A stretch of DNA of 64,000 nt from an uncultured Elusimicrobia bacterium. GTDB taxonomy: Bacteria; Elusimicrobiota; Elusimicrobia; Elusimicrobiales; Elusimicrobiaceae. Below, one piece after another: positions 43,762 to 52,022 of the stretch. The DNA lies in contig CAMECJ010000002.1 of NCBI GenBank assembly GCA_945913025.1, positions 1 to 64,000 of the forward strand. Direction: 5' to 3'. The position numbers were made by a program, and so were the translations under genes. Every line of letters starts with the position of its first letter. The stretch's first letter is position 1. Below the pieces are notes generated by a model. The model searched no databases. It was not told the origin of the DNA and saw only the letters and a list, made by a program, of their open reading frames with translations.

Positions 43762-43825
43762 CTAATTTCCGCCAAATTGAGCCGTAATATTCGGCTTTAC
43801 ACCTGCTTACAGCACTTCTGTCCGC

Positions 43826-45547
43826 TTATCGGCCGGCCCAACGCCAAAATGCATCCTCAAAATTGGCAACATTGTTATACCGATACGCACGGCCCAAGGC
43901 CTTTTCAGGAGAATAGGGTTGGTACACCGTTTTGCCGCGCGAATCTTTCATCAAGAACCCGGTAGAGGGATTTCGCACCGGTTCTCCTTCCGCCATTAAC
44001 GTGGTAAACTGTTGGAACTGCATTCGGTTGGACGGAGACGTTCCTCCCGCCGGATTCAGCAGAAAACGCACCATAGCATACGCTTGAAAATACCATTCTT
44101 CCGTTTTACCGCGTCCTTCGGCCGATTCCAAAGATCCTTCCTCTATAAACTGGCTGAAAGGTGTAAAATAAATGGGTTTGCCCGCGCGTTTGGCAGTAAA
44201 ACGCTTGGCCTGCGAACCAAACATAGAAGAAGAACCGAACGACGCGACAGAATCAGACGGATCCCGCTGAAAATTAAGCGTTTGGAAATCGTGGTTCCAC
44301 GGGCCGCCTTTCATCCCGTTATAGGCTTGATCTTCCATCAAAACGGCCAGCCCTTCATCTAACCAAGTGGGCGTCATAATCCGGCCTGTTTTGTGCTTAT
44401 CAAAAAATTGCTGCGTAAAAATGTGCGTCAATTCGTGCGTAAAGACTTCTTTAAGTTCTTGCGTTTTGTCAGGCACGTCGTACACTACAATTTCCCCGCG
44501 TGTGGGATAAGCCAAGGCACGTGTCCACGCTTTGGCGTTGGGTTCATAACGCAAGTAAGAATCGTGATCCTGATATACAAACACCCGCACGCGGCCAGAC
44601 ATCATCCACGGGATAAACCGCCGAAGCGTCTGATAGGCGGATTCAAACGTCATAGACATATTCGACGAACTTATGCCTGTGGAGCGTTTCTGCGTGTAAA
44701 TATCAAAATGGGTGCTTTTGGATGCCTGCCACGTCACATTCGGGCGGAAAGCATTTGGGTTAAATTTTTTATTGGGCGCCGGAACCGTTTTGGGCTTATT
44801 TTGCGCAGCGGACGGAGGAATTTTTCGGCCGGCTGCCTGGGCCGCCTGTTTGGACTCCTCCAGCATACGCACCGCATATTCCAATTCCGCATCTGCGGCA
44901 GCTTCTTCTTCGGACATTTCCTCCCCCCCTGCAGCAGCTTGCTGGGCAGAAGGAAGAAGCGCATTTGATTTCTCAATATCTTGTTCCAACTCTGTAGGTT
45001 TAGCTTCTGCGGGTTTGGGAGTTTTCACTTGCGCCTTATTTTGGTTCGCCGCACGTTTGCGCTTACTTTGCGCCACGCGTTTGGCCGCGGCGGGCGAAAG
45101 CTTTTTGACGGGCGCCACCGTAGTTTGCACCGTTTGGGACGAGCCCCCCATTTCAAGCGGCATAGCCAATGTGGACGCATCCGCCGCGGACGCTGCACCC
45201 GCCGGACGGGCAGAAGAGGCGGGCAGGGATGCCGGTTTAGAATCCAATTCCGCGGCAACAGAAACCGCTTTGGGCGCGGCAGGTGCGGAAGAAGCGGATC
45301 CGGCAGCCGGCTGCGAAACAGCGGAAGCAGGCAACGGTAACTCGTGAACCGCCCTTGGAGCGGAATCCGCTGATGAGGCAATGGGAGAGTTCCCCGCCGA
45401 CTTTTTTAATAAATCTATACTGGAAGACGGAGCTTCCACCGCAGTAGAAACGCGCAGAGAAGAAGACGCAGAAGAAGTCGGCGCCACTTGGCCCCAACTC
45501 TGGCCCCAAGTCAACCCGCAAAATGCAAAAACGAGGATTTTTCTCAT
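43826..45547 (-). CDS. Secreted zinc metallopeptidase (peptidase MA-like)
   Basis: A 573-residue exported protein: signal peptide (about 1-19), a long Ala/Ser/Pro/Lys-rich low-complexity part (20-260), then a gluzincin-type domain with HELTH near residue 390 and a downstream WLDEGLAVLMED supplying the third ligand. The order HExxH, then WxxEG matches peptidase MA-like proteins. It is last in the pilus operon, 18 bp after the PilX-like gene, so it may process or act on pili or secreted proteins. That role is inference. Confidence 0.85.
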   Translation of the reverse strand: MRKILVFAFCGLTWGQSWGQVAPTSSASSSLRVSTAVEAPSSSIDLLKKSAGNSPIASSADSAPRAVHELPLPASAVSQPAAGSASSAPAAPKAVSVAAELDSKPASLPASSARPAGAASAADASTLAMPLEMGGSSQTVQTTVAPVKKLSPAAAKRVAQSKRKRAANQNKAQVKTPKPAEAKPTELEQDIEKSNALLPSAQQAAAGGEEMSEEEAAADAELEYAVRMLEESKQAAQAAGRKIPPSAAQNKPKTVPAPNKKFNPNAFRPNVTWQASKSTHFDIYTQKRSTGISSSNMSMTFESAYQTLRRFIPWMMSGRVRVFVYQDHDSYLRYEPNAKAWTRALAYPTRGEIVVYDVPDKTQELKEVFTHELTHIFTQQFFDKHKTGRIMTPTWLDEGLAVLMEDQAYNGMKGGPWNHDFQTLNFQRDPSDSVASFGSSSMFGSQAKRFTAKRAGKPIYFTPFSQFIEEGSLESAEGRGKTEEWYFQAYAMVRFLLNPAGGTSPSNRMQFQQFTTLMAEGEPVRNPSTGFLMKDSRGKTVYQPYSPEKALGRAYRYNNVANFEDAFWRWAGR

Positions 45548-45565
45548 ACGCGCTATATTTATCCG

Positions 45566-46012
45566 TTATAATTCTACGCTGGATGATGACTTATTGTCAT
45601 TAATTTCATAGTTCAGACTACATTGGCCGGATGAATTGGGAGAGCCGCTCATCGTAGCTGTCACGGTCACGGTATACCCCTGCGCTATCTCATCCAGGGC
45701 AACACTTCGACAAGTATGCGAAGTTACTTTAGAACTTTCGGCACAAGCTCCGTCCACGGTTCCCGCTTTACAATACATAATGCATTGGCTCATATCGTTG
45801 GCAAACGCCTGCGGCGTTTTGGCGCTCCAAATGGCATTCACTTCCGCCATACAAGCATTGACTAAAAGCTGCGCCGAAACAGTACGCCGCGTTTGGCGCG
45901 CTGTAGTGGCGCGGGATAAACTCGCCCGTAATAACATAGTAGCCATACCCGCCAAAACAACGGTAACCAATAACACTTGCAACAAAGCGGCGCCTTTTTG
46001 ATTCTTTAACAT
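45566..46012 (-). CDS. PilX-like minor pilus protein
   Basis: A 148-residue protein with a short leader ending in KG, then GAALLQVLLVTVVLAGMATML, a hydrophobic helix as in PilX/GspK-type minor pilins, followed by a cysteine-containing domain (CIMYCKAG, TVDGACAES). The motif lacks the usual Glu at +5, as GspK-type tip subunits do. It is 10 bp downstream of the PilW-like gene, in the minor-pilin cluster. Confidence 0.72.
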   Translation of the reverse strand: MLKNQKGAALLQVLLVTVVLAGMATMLLRASLSRATTARQTRRTVSAQLLVNACMAEVNAIWSAKTPQAFANDMSQCIMYCKAGTVDGACAESSKVTSHTCRSVALDEIAQGYTVTVTATMSGSPNSSGQCSLNYEINDNKSSSSVEL

Positions 46013-46022
46013 AAAAACCCCT

Positions 46023-46745
46023 TTACTCCTGAACCTGAAATTGAAAACCGTTTGGTAACAGGAAAATCTCTTCCGTTACGTCGTTTACTACCGGATTGCT
46101 GGGCAGTTCAGTCACTAAATTTACCTCCAGCACACTGCCCAAATTCAAGCGCAGTGCCTTTTTATCATCAGAGGAAGTGGCACTCTTAACATTGTAGGTG
46201 CCGGAAAAACCTTTTACGCGGAAATAAGGAACAGGATAGTCAGACGGAATATATTTTATGTTACCCAACCATTGAGTACCGGTAGAACACAACGGAACAT
46301 TACCGTTCCAACTGGCAGAGGCCGATTCGGTACGGTAAATGATGCCGCCGTCATACGATCCGCTGGGCAGCACTGTTGCGCCAGACGAGGTTGTAGCCGT
46401 CGTACCACGCACGAAACAATATGTTACATACGAGGCAGTAAGCCCTTCTATGGTATTACCGTCCTGATCCACATTCTTCCCCAACATCAACAGAGGAACC
46501 GCGGACGTTCCCAATGAAGAACCAAGCCCGCCGCGGACATACAGTACGCGCGTAGACTGCTGCACGTCTCGCCGGAGCTGGCGCAAAGCAATAGACAAAT
46601 TATTGCGCAAGAGCACTTTACTGCGGCCCACGCCGGATTCGCGCGAAGCGGCCGTCGTCAGCGCGGCAAGCGCCACGCCGATGATACCCACAATCATCAC
46701 CGCCAACAAAATTTCAGTAAGCGTAAAACCTTTTTTATGGTTCAT
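46023..46745 (-). CDS. PilW-like minor prepilin
   Basis: A 240-residue prepilin with leader MNHKKG, then FTLTEILLAVMIVGIIGVAL. The long C-terminal domain resembles PilW/GspJ-type minor pseudopilins (RNNLSIALRQLRRDVQQS early; NPVVNDVTEEIFLLPNGF late). ATG 46745 overlaps the upstream stop by 4 bp (ATGA), which fixes the start over an in-frame ATG six codons earlier. Confidence 0.85.
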   Translation of the reverse strand: MNHKKGFTLTEILLAVMIVGIIGVALAALTTAASRESGVGRSKVLLRNNLSIALRQLRRDVQQSTRVLYVRGGLGSSLGTSAVPLLMLGKNVDQDGNTIEGLTASYVTYCFVRGTTATTSSGATVLPSGSYDGGIIYRTESASASWNGNVPLCSTGTQWLGNIKYIPSDYPVPYFRVKGFSGTYNVKSATSSDDKKALRLNLGSVLEVNLVTELPSNPVVNDVTEEIFLLPNGFQFQVQE

Positions 46746-47221
46746 AACGTAAACCCGTTGCATGTAATTTTAAATGAGATTTGTTTCGTCGTTAATGGGC
46801 CCGGATTAGCACGGTAAGCCGTAACTGTAACCGCAGGGAATCCGGACGGCGTCACATCCACCTCTGTCACTTTATATGAAAACTCAGAATTATTCCGGTC
46901 GCAAACGGCAGGAAGCATACATTCAATATCGTGATTATTTGCTGGCGATAAAACATTTGACAAGGTCTCTTCGCCGCACAAACCATTTTTAAAATTATCC
47001 GGCACATTGCTTGCCGAAGGATTGGTATATACCTGCAGCTGTTCGCTTGCGCGTTCCACTGCCAGCAGCATTTCTTCCCGAATGTCCGGTTGGGACGCTT
47101 TGCGAGAAGTAGACAATAACACCCCAAAAGTACCGCCCGCTACCAACGCTAAAAGGCCCAAAGCAATTAAGCCTTCCAAAATGGTTACACCTGCTTTATT
47201 TTTAAGTAAACGTTTCATCAT
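46742..47221 (-). CDS. PilV-like minor prepilin
   Basis: A 159-residue prepilin with leader ending KNKAG, then VTILEGLIALGLLALVAGGTF. Four cysteines occur in the C-terminal part. Two adjacent ATGs are possible starts. It is translationally coupled to the PilW-like gene and 12 bp after the preceding prepilin. Confidence 0.83.
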   Translation of the reverse strand: MMKRLLKNKAGVTILEGLIALGLLALVAGGTFGVLLSTSRKASQPDIREEMLLAVERASEQLQVYTNPSASNVPDNFKNGLCGEETLSNVLSPANNHDIECMLPAVCDRNNSEFSYKVTEVDVTPSGFPAVTVTAYRANPGPLTTKQISFKITCNGFTL

Positions 47222-47233
47222 AAGAGCATCCTT

Positions 47234-47794
47234 TTAGTCCTGTGAATCGTACGTGTCTTGCACTTGGAGCGTACCGTCCACATAAATGAGCCCGGATTGG
47301 TACTTTTCGCCGGAACCGGCAACACCTACGGCAAACACGTAAATTTTGCCGAAAACACCAGTAGGCGTCGTACCCTTTTCCGCCGGAACCGTAGTAGAAT
47401 TGTTGGTGCAAAACTCATATGGAAGCGACACAAAATCCTTATACGATAAATAGCCGCAAGCAAATAACTGCGACACCGCATCCCCTGCCGCCGCCGCATT
47501 GAATTTATAAGCCGGAATCCCCGTTGCTCCCGCAAAGTTACACGCAGTCGCCGCCGTTTTAATTAACGTCTCTCCCTCAGTTTCTGTCGGAGTAAAACAA
47601 CCCGTCAACAGCCGTCCACGGCTATCCTGATAATACGACAGCATCGCTTCCGCCATTTTTTTAGCGGCGTTTTTAGCTTGAGAGTTTTTAATCTCGTAGC
47701 GCACGGCACGGAACATCGGTACCGCCATAGATACTACTACAGCGATTACCAATAACATAGCCAAAATTTCCATTAACGTAAACCCCTTTTTCAT
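47234..47794 (-). CDS. Minor prepilin
   Basis: A 186-residue prepilin with leader MKKG, then FTLMEILAMLLVIAVVVSMAVPMF. The C-terminal domain has four cysteines (LLTGCF, ATACNF, FACGYL, YEFCTN). ATG 47794 is preferred because GGAG lies just upstream and the leader is short; the in-frame extension of 16 codons lies inside the neighbouring gene. Confidence 0.85.
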   Translation of the reverse strand: MKKGFTLMEILAMLLVIAVVVSMAVPMFRAVRYEIKNSQAKNAAKKMAEAMLSYYQDSRGRLLTGCFTPTETEGETLIKTAATACNFAGATGIPAYKFNAAAAGDAVSQLFACGYLSYKDFVSLPYEFCTNNSTTVPAEKGTTPTGVFGKIYVFAVGVAGSGEKYQSGLIYVDGTLQVQDTYDSQD

Positions 47795-47796
47795 AT

Positions 47797-48282
47797 TTAC
47801 TCCGCACCCAGCGTTTCGCCTTTTTCCGTTGCACTGACGCAATAAATATATCCTTTGTTATAACGGGCCACCTGTTTGCCACCGGAACGCCCCGTCATAC
47901 ACGCCAACGGTTTGTCTATCGGGGAATCTGTGCAACTCCCTGTTTTTTGTTCATTGCAAACAAAAAATTCAACATAATTGTCGTGCCAACCGCCGTTGTC
48001 AACAAATCCGCACCCAATTAAACCGGAAGGCAGTGCATTACTACAAGAAGCGGAAGGAAGATTCATCATTTTGGCATTAGCAGCATCAAACTGCTGAATC
48101 GGATACTCTATACGAAACCGCTGCACCGCCATAGCCAAAGCATCCAAACGCAATTTAGCCGCCTCTATGCGGGAGTCATCCGCCCCATTTATATAAGAAA
48201 TAGTGGCAAAAACAGCCATAATACCTACTATTGTGGCTGCCACCAAAAGCTCTAAAAGTGTAAAACCTTTTTTATTATTCAT
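47797..48282 (-). CDS. Minor prepilin
   Basis: A 161-residue prepilin with leader MNNKKG, then FTLLELLVAATIVGIMAVFATISY. Six cysteines in the C-terminal domain. It ends 2 bp before the next gene in the operon. A GG-rich ribosome site (AAAGG) is weakly visible. Confidence 0.85.
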   Translation of the reverse strand: MNNKKGFTLLELLVAATIVGIMAVFATISYINGADDSRIEAAKLRLDALAMAVQRFRIEYPIQQFDAANAKMMNLPSASCSNALPSGLIGCGFVDNGGWHDNYVEFFVCNEQKTGSCTDSPIDKPLACMTGRSGGKQVARYNKGYIYCVSATEKGETLGAE

Positions 48283-48347
48283 AATGTCAACCTTTTTCCG
48301 CTTATTATTAAAGTATTGCGCACACCGTGCCGAATGTCAAGCCGGAA

Positions 48348-48902
48348 TTAGTTCCCCAGCGACGGCAAACGTGTAAGACTTCCGTTATTCATAAAAGCGG
48401 CTCCCCAGTATTGGCCAGCCGTACTACTGGAAGACCCCAACGCATCGTTATACATACAGGCAACGACGGCAGAATTACTATTGCAACACATCAGCTCGGA
48501 AGCTGTTCCGTCCGGACACAATACAAACGAAAATCCCTTATATGTATTGCCGGAATCATACGCAATCGGCTGCATATAGCGGCGGGAAAATAAGGACTGA
48601 CACAGCGTTGCGTCATTTTGGTCTTGCAGCTCTTGCGATAAAGAAGTACCCTCGGTGGTCTGATCAGCAACTGCCATAACAGTAGGAAGGGCCGGGAATT
48701 TAGCGTTTTCCTTCTCCGCACGCAAATCTGCACGCAGTGCACGGACCGCCGTCCCCAAGTCCAACAATACACCTTGGGCGGCCAAATATTTATTCTTTTC
48801 CTGCGTTTTTTTATACGCTGGAACCGCAAACGCCGCCACCGATACGGCGATCACAACAATAATTAACACCTCAAGCAGTGTAAAACCGTTTTCTCTGCGC
48901 AT
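48348..48902 (-). CDS. Minor prepilin
   Basis: A 184-residue prepilin with leader MRRENG, then FTLLEVLIIVVIAVSVAAFAVPAY. A mid-domain MCCNS and further cysteines are present. ATG 48902 is preferred over an in-frame extension of 25 codons because AAGGGG lies just upstream and the leader is then typical. It overlaps nothing and starts 10 bp after the pilC stop. Confidence 0.85.
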   Translation of the reverse strand: MRRENGFTLLEVLIIVVIAVSVAAFAVPAYKKTQEKNKYLAAQGVLLDLGTAVRALRADLRAEKENAKFPALPTVMAVADQTTEGTSLSQELQDQNDATLCQSLFSRRYMQPIAYDSGNTYKGFSFVLCPDGTASELMCCNSNSAVVACMYNDALGSSSSTAGQYWGAAFMNNGSLTRLPSLGN

Positions 48903-48912
48903 ATAAAACCCC

Positions 48913-50139
48913 TTAGTTTCCGCCAATTTGTGAAAGTTTGAAAATAGGCAGGAAAATGGAAGCCACAATAATACCAATCAGCGCACCTACGCCGCAAATC
49001 AAAATAGGGTCAATAACAGCGGAGAAACGTGCGATAAACTGGTCTACGTTATCGGCATAAAACTTGGATAACGTTGCCACGATACTGGGCAATTTACCGG
49101 ATTCTTCACCCATCAGCATCATTTCCGTCATCAGTCCGGGGAATACACCCGTAGCCCGAAACGATTCAGAAATGGATTTACCAGCCGCTACTTCCGCCCG
49201 CACATGTTTCAACGCGTTTTGGATGATAACGTTACTATCAAAGGATTCTTCCAATACCAAAATGGCATTCAAAATTGTTACGCCGCTTTTAAGCAGCGTA
49301 GACAACGTGGAAAGCATACGGTCGTAATAAATGTTCTTTAAAAAATTACCGAACAACGGCATCGAAAGCAAGAACGAGTGCCAGCGCTTTTTGCCATCCG
49401 CTGTTTTAATGTAAAAACGGAAAACGGCAAAAATACAAATTATAGAGAAAATAATCAAAATACCGTTGTTAATCAAAATACTGGAAACTTGAAGTACGAT
49501 AACCGTAATAAGCGGCAAATCAATGTTAAAGTCTTTAAAGATTTGCGCAAACGTCGGCACAATACCCAAGATGAAATAAATAAGCACACCTACGGACGCG
49601 AAAGCTAAGATGGCGGGATATGTAATAGCCGTAATGATTTTACTTTTCATGCCTTCCTGCGTTTTCGTGTAGAGCGAAATCTGCATCAGCGTTTCGGCTA
49701 ATTGACCGCCGACCTCGCCCGCCTGCACCAAGGAGAGCCAAATATGGCTGAACGTTTTGGGGTGATGGGAGAGTGCCGAGTGCAGCGACTGGCCCCCCGC
49801 AATATCCTTTGCCACTTGCGTCAGCACAACCCCTAAAGTGGGGTTAGACGCATATTCGCCCAAAAGCGACACGGCACGCACCAGCGGTACGCCGCCCGCG
49901 ATTAACGTGGAAAGCTGTTCGGCAAAGAAAGCAAGCACGTGACCCGGAACTTTCCCGCCGCGCTTACGCGTCCGGCCGCCCCCGCCGCCGAAAAGCCCGC
50001 CGGAACCTTCTTTTACCTCTAACACCAAGTAGCCTTTATTTTGCAATGCCAGAATGACTTTTTCTCTATTGTCAGCCGATACGGAACCCCGCAGGGTTTT
50101 ACCGTTAACATCGCGAACCATATATGTATATTTTTGCAT
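48913..50139 (-). CDS. pilC: Type IV pilus / type II secretion platform protein PilC/GspF
   Basis: Inner-membrane platform protein of the pilus or secretion machine. The 408-residue product begins KYTYMVRDVNGKTLRGSVSA, a family signature, and carries the duplicated GspF domains (about 75-195 and 275-400) with three membrane segments; FSHIWLSLVQAGEVGGQLAETL and GVFPGLMTEMMLMGEESGKL mark the two repeats. It is encoded after the ATPase, as usual for both systems. Confidence 0.93.
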   Translation of the reverse strand: MQKYTYMVRDVNGKTLRGSVSADNREKVILALQNKGYLVLEVKEGSGGLFGGGGGRTRKRGGKVPGHVLAFFAEQLSTLIAGGVPLVRAVSLLGEYASNPTLGVVLTQVAKDIAGGQSLHSALSHHPKTFSHIWLSLVQAGEVGGQLAETLMQISLYTKTQEGMKSKIITAITYPAILAFASVGVLIYFILGIVPTFAQIFKDFNIDLPLITVIVLQVSSILINNGILIIFSIICIFAVFRFYIKTADGKKRWHSFLLSMPLFGNFLKNIYYDRMLSTLSTLLKSGVTILNAILVLEESFDSNVIIQNALKHVRAEVAAGKSISESFRATGVFPGLMTEMMLMGEESGKLPSIVATLSKFYADNVDQFIARFSAVIDPILICGVGALIGIIVASIFLPIFKLSQIGGN

Positions 50140-50165
50140 AAACCCTCACTTCTTTTTTGGGCGGC

Positions 50166-51908
50166 TTACTCATCCGCCGTTGTAACGCTCAAAATTTCGT
50201 CTATCGTCGTCTGCCCGCGGATAACTTTACGCCACCCGTTGGCACGCAAGTTAAGTGCCCCTGAACGCTCCGCAGCGCGTTTAAGCGCTACCAAATCCTG
50301 TGTTTTATAAATAATGTTGCGCATTTCCTCTGACATGCGGTATACTTCGTAAATAGCGCGGCGGCCGGCAAACCCCGTGCCGAAACAGCGCGGACAACCC
50401 ACCGATCTAAAAAACGTCCATGAGTTTTGATCACTCGGATTCAAATGGCCTTCCCGAATAATGCGCGCCAGCAGCGCCGGTTCCGGAATATGCGGCACTT
50501 TGCAATACGGACACAACATACGTACCAAGCGCTGAGCCGCCACCAAAGCCAAAGAACTGGCCAACAGGAAAGGTTCCATCCCCATATCAATAAGACGCGG
50601 CACGGCGCCCAATGCTTCGTTGGTATGCAAGGTGGATAACACCAAGTGCCCCGTTAAGGCCGCTTTCAAGCAGGCTTCGGCCGTTTCATTATCGCGGACC
50701 TCCCCCACCAGAATAACATCGGGGTCCTGACGCAAAAACGAACGCAGCCCCGCTGCAAACGTCAGCCCGATAGCCGGTTTTACCTGCACCTGGCTGATAC
50801 CCGCTAATTTATATTCGACGGGATCCTCCAAGGTCATAAAGTTAAGTTCGGGTGTACGGATAGTGGTCAGTACCGCGTTAAGCGTGGTAGATTTACCAGA
50901 CCCCGTAGGCCCCGTAAGAAAAATCAGTCCGTGCGGCAAATTAGCCGCTTCCAAAAAGGCTTTTTTCTGTTCGGGCTCGAAACCGAGTTTGTCCACATTC
51001 ATTTCGCCCGTACCTTTATCCAAAATACGAAGCACGAGTTTTTCGCCGTATACGGCGGGGCATACGCTGACGCGGACTTCAATCGAACGGTTTTGGTAGC
51101 GGATGGTAAAGCTGCCGTCCTGCGGCAAGCGTTTTTCCGCAATATCCAATTTAGACAAAATTTTAATACGGGAAATAATCGCATTTACAGATTCTTTAGC
51201 CGGAGGAGTACGTTCATACAGAGAACCATCAATACGAAAACGCAGGGATACGCGCTCGTCAAACATTTCCAAGTGAATATCTGACGTACGCTCCGCAATC
51301 GCTTGGCGTAAAATGGCGTTTACCTGTTTAACATACTGCGAAGAATTGGGATTGATCTTATCCAAATCTAAAAATCCGGAAACGTCTACATCCTCATCGC
51401 TGGCTTCCTCTGCGCTTCCATTCTCCACGTGTTTTTCGGAAGCTTCATTCATTACCTCTTCCAACAGGTTTTTAGTGGAATAAAAAGAATCAATAACACT
51501 TAACAGCTGGCTCTTACTGGCGATAAACGGCTGTACTTGCTTGCCAGACATCATTTTAATGTTTTCCAGCAAAAATACGTTAGTCGGATCTAATACGGCC
51601 ACAGCCAGTTCTGTGTCTTCCACGAACAACGGAATAACCATATTTTCACGCGCAAATTTTTCCGGAATAATTTCCTGTAAGTTTTGCTCGCGTTCCGGTG
51701 CCAAAATACCGTTTTCTTTTGAAGCGTAGGGAACAGCAAAATGTTTAGAGAGCGCTACCGTCACTTGTTCTTCGGAAGCGAACCCAAACTTAATGATAGC
51801 TTCCGCCACGGACACATTGTTCTGTTTGGAATAGAGCTGTGCACGCTTGACTTGTTCCGCAGTGATCGTCCCTTGTTCCATTAAAATTTCGCTTAACTGT
51901 TTTGCCAT
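50166..51908 (-). CDS. pilB: Pilus assembly / secretion ATPase PilB/GspE
   Basis: Hexameric cytoplasmic ATPase that drives pilin extraction. The 580-residue protein has an N-terminal GspE_N domain (about 1-150), Walker A GPTGSGKSTT near residue 340, Asp box and Walker B (DPDVILVGEVRD), the His box (LSTLHTNEAL) and a zinc-binding loop CPYC with CPRC 36 residues on. No retraction ATPase (PilT) is seen in the window. Confidence 0.93.
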   Translation of the reverse strand: MAKQLSEILMEQGTITAEQVKRAQLYSKQNNVSVAEAIIKFGFASEEQVTVALSKHFAVPYASKENGILAPEREQNLQEIIPEKFARENMVIPLFVEDTELAVAVLDPTNVFLLENIKMMSGKQVQPFIASKSQLLSVIDSFYSTKNLLEEVMNEASEKHVENGSAEEASDEDVDVSGFLDLDKINPNSSQYVKQVNAILRQAIAERTSDIHLEMFDERVSLRFRIDGSLYERTPPAKESVNAIISRIKILSKLDIAEKRLPQDGSFTIRYQNRSIEVRVSVCPAVYGEKLVLRILDKGTGEMNVDKLGFEPEQKKAFLEAANLPHGLIFLTGPTGSGKSTTLNAVLTTIRTPELNFMTLEDPVEYKLAGISQVQVKPAIGLTFAAGLRSFLRQDPDVILVGEVRDNETAEACLKAALTGHLVLSTLHTNEALGAVPRLIDMGMEPFLLASSLALVAAQRLVRMLCPYCKVPHIPEPALLARIIREGHLNPSDQNSWTFFRSVGCPRCFGTGFAGRRAIYEVYRMSEEMRNIIYKTQDLVALKRAAERSGALNLRANGWRKVIRGQTTIDEILSVTTADE

Positions 51909-51956
51909 TTCCTAATCCTCTTAAATCCCCATCTAAATTAAAACACCCGCATTTCT

Positions 51957-51993
51957 ACATATCCGCCCCCGTGGAACACGGGGGCGGAATATA
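51957..51993. terminator. Hairpin between the secretin and ATPase genes
   Basis: ATATCCGCCCCCGTG pairs with CACGGGGGCGGAATAT around a short loop. No T run follows on the minus strand, so it may only attenuate or protect the mRNA within the operon. Confidence 0.5.
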
Positions 51994-52022
51994 AACCGAT
52001 TTTTACCTATATTACACTCCGG

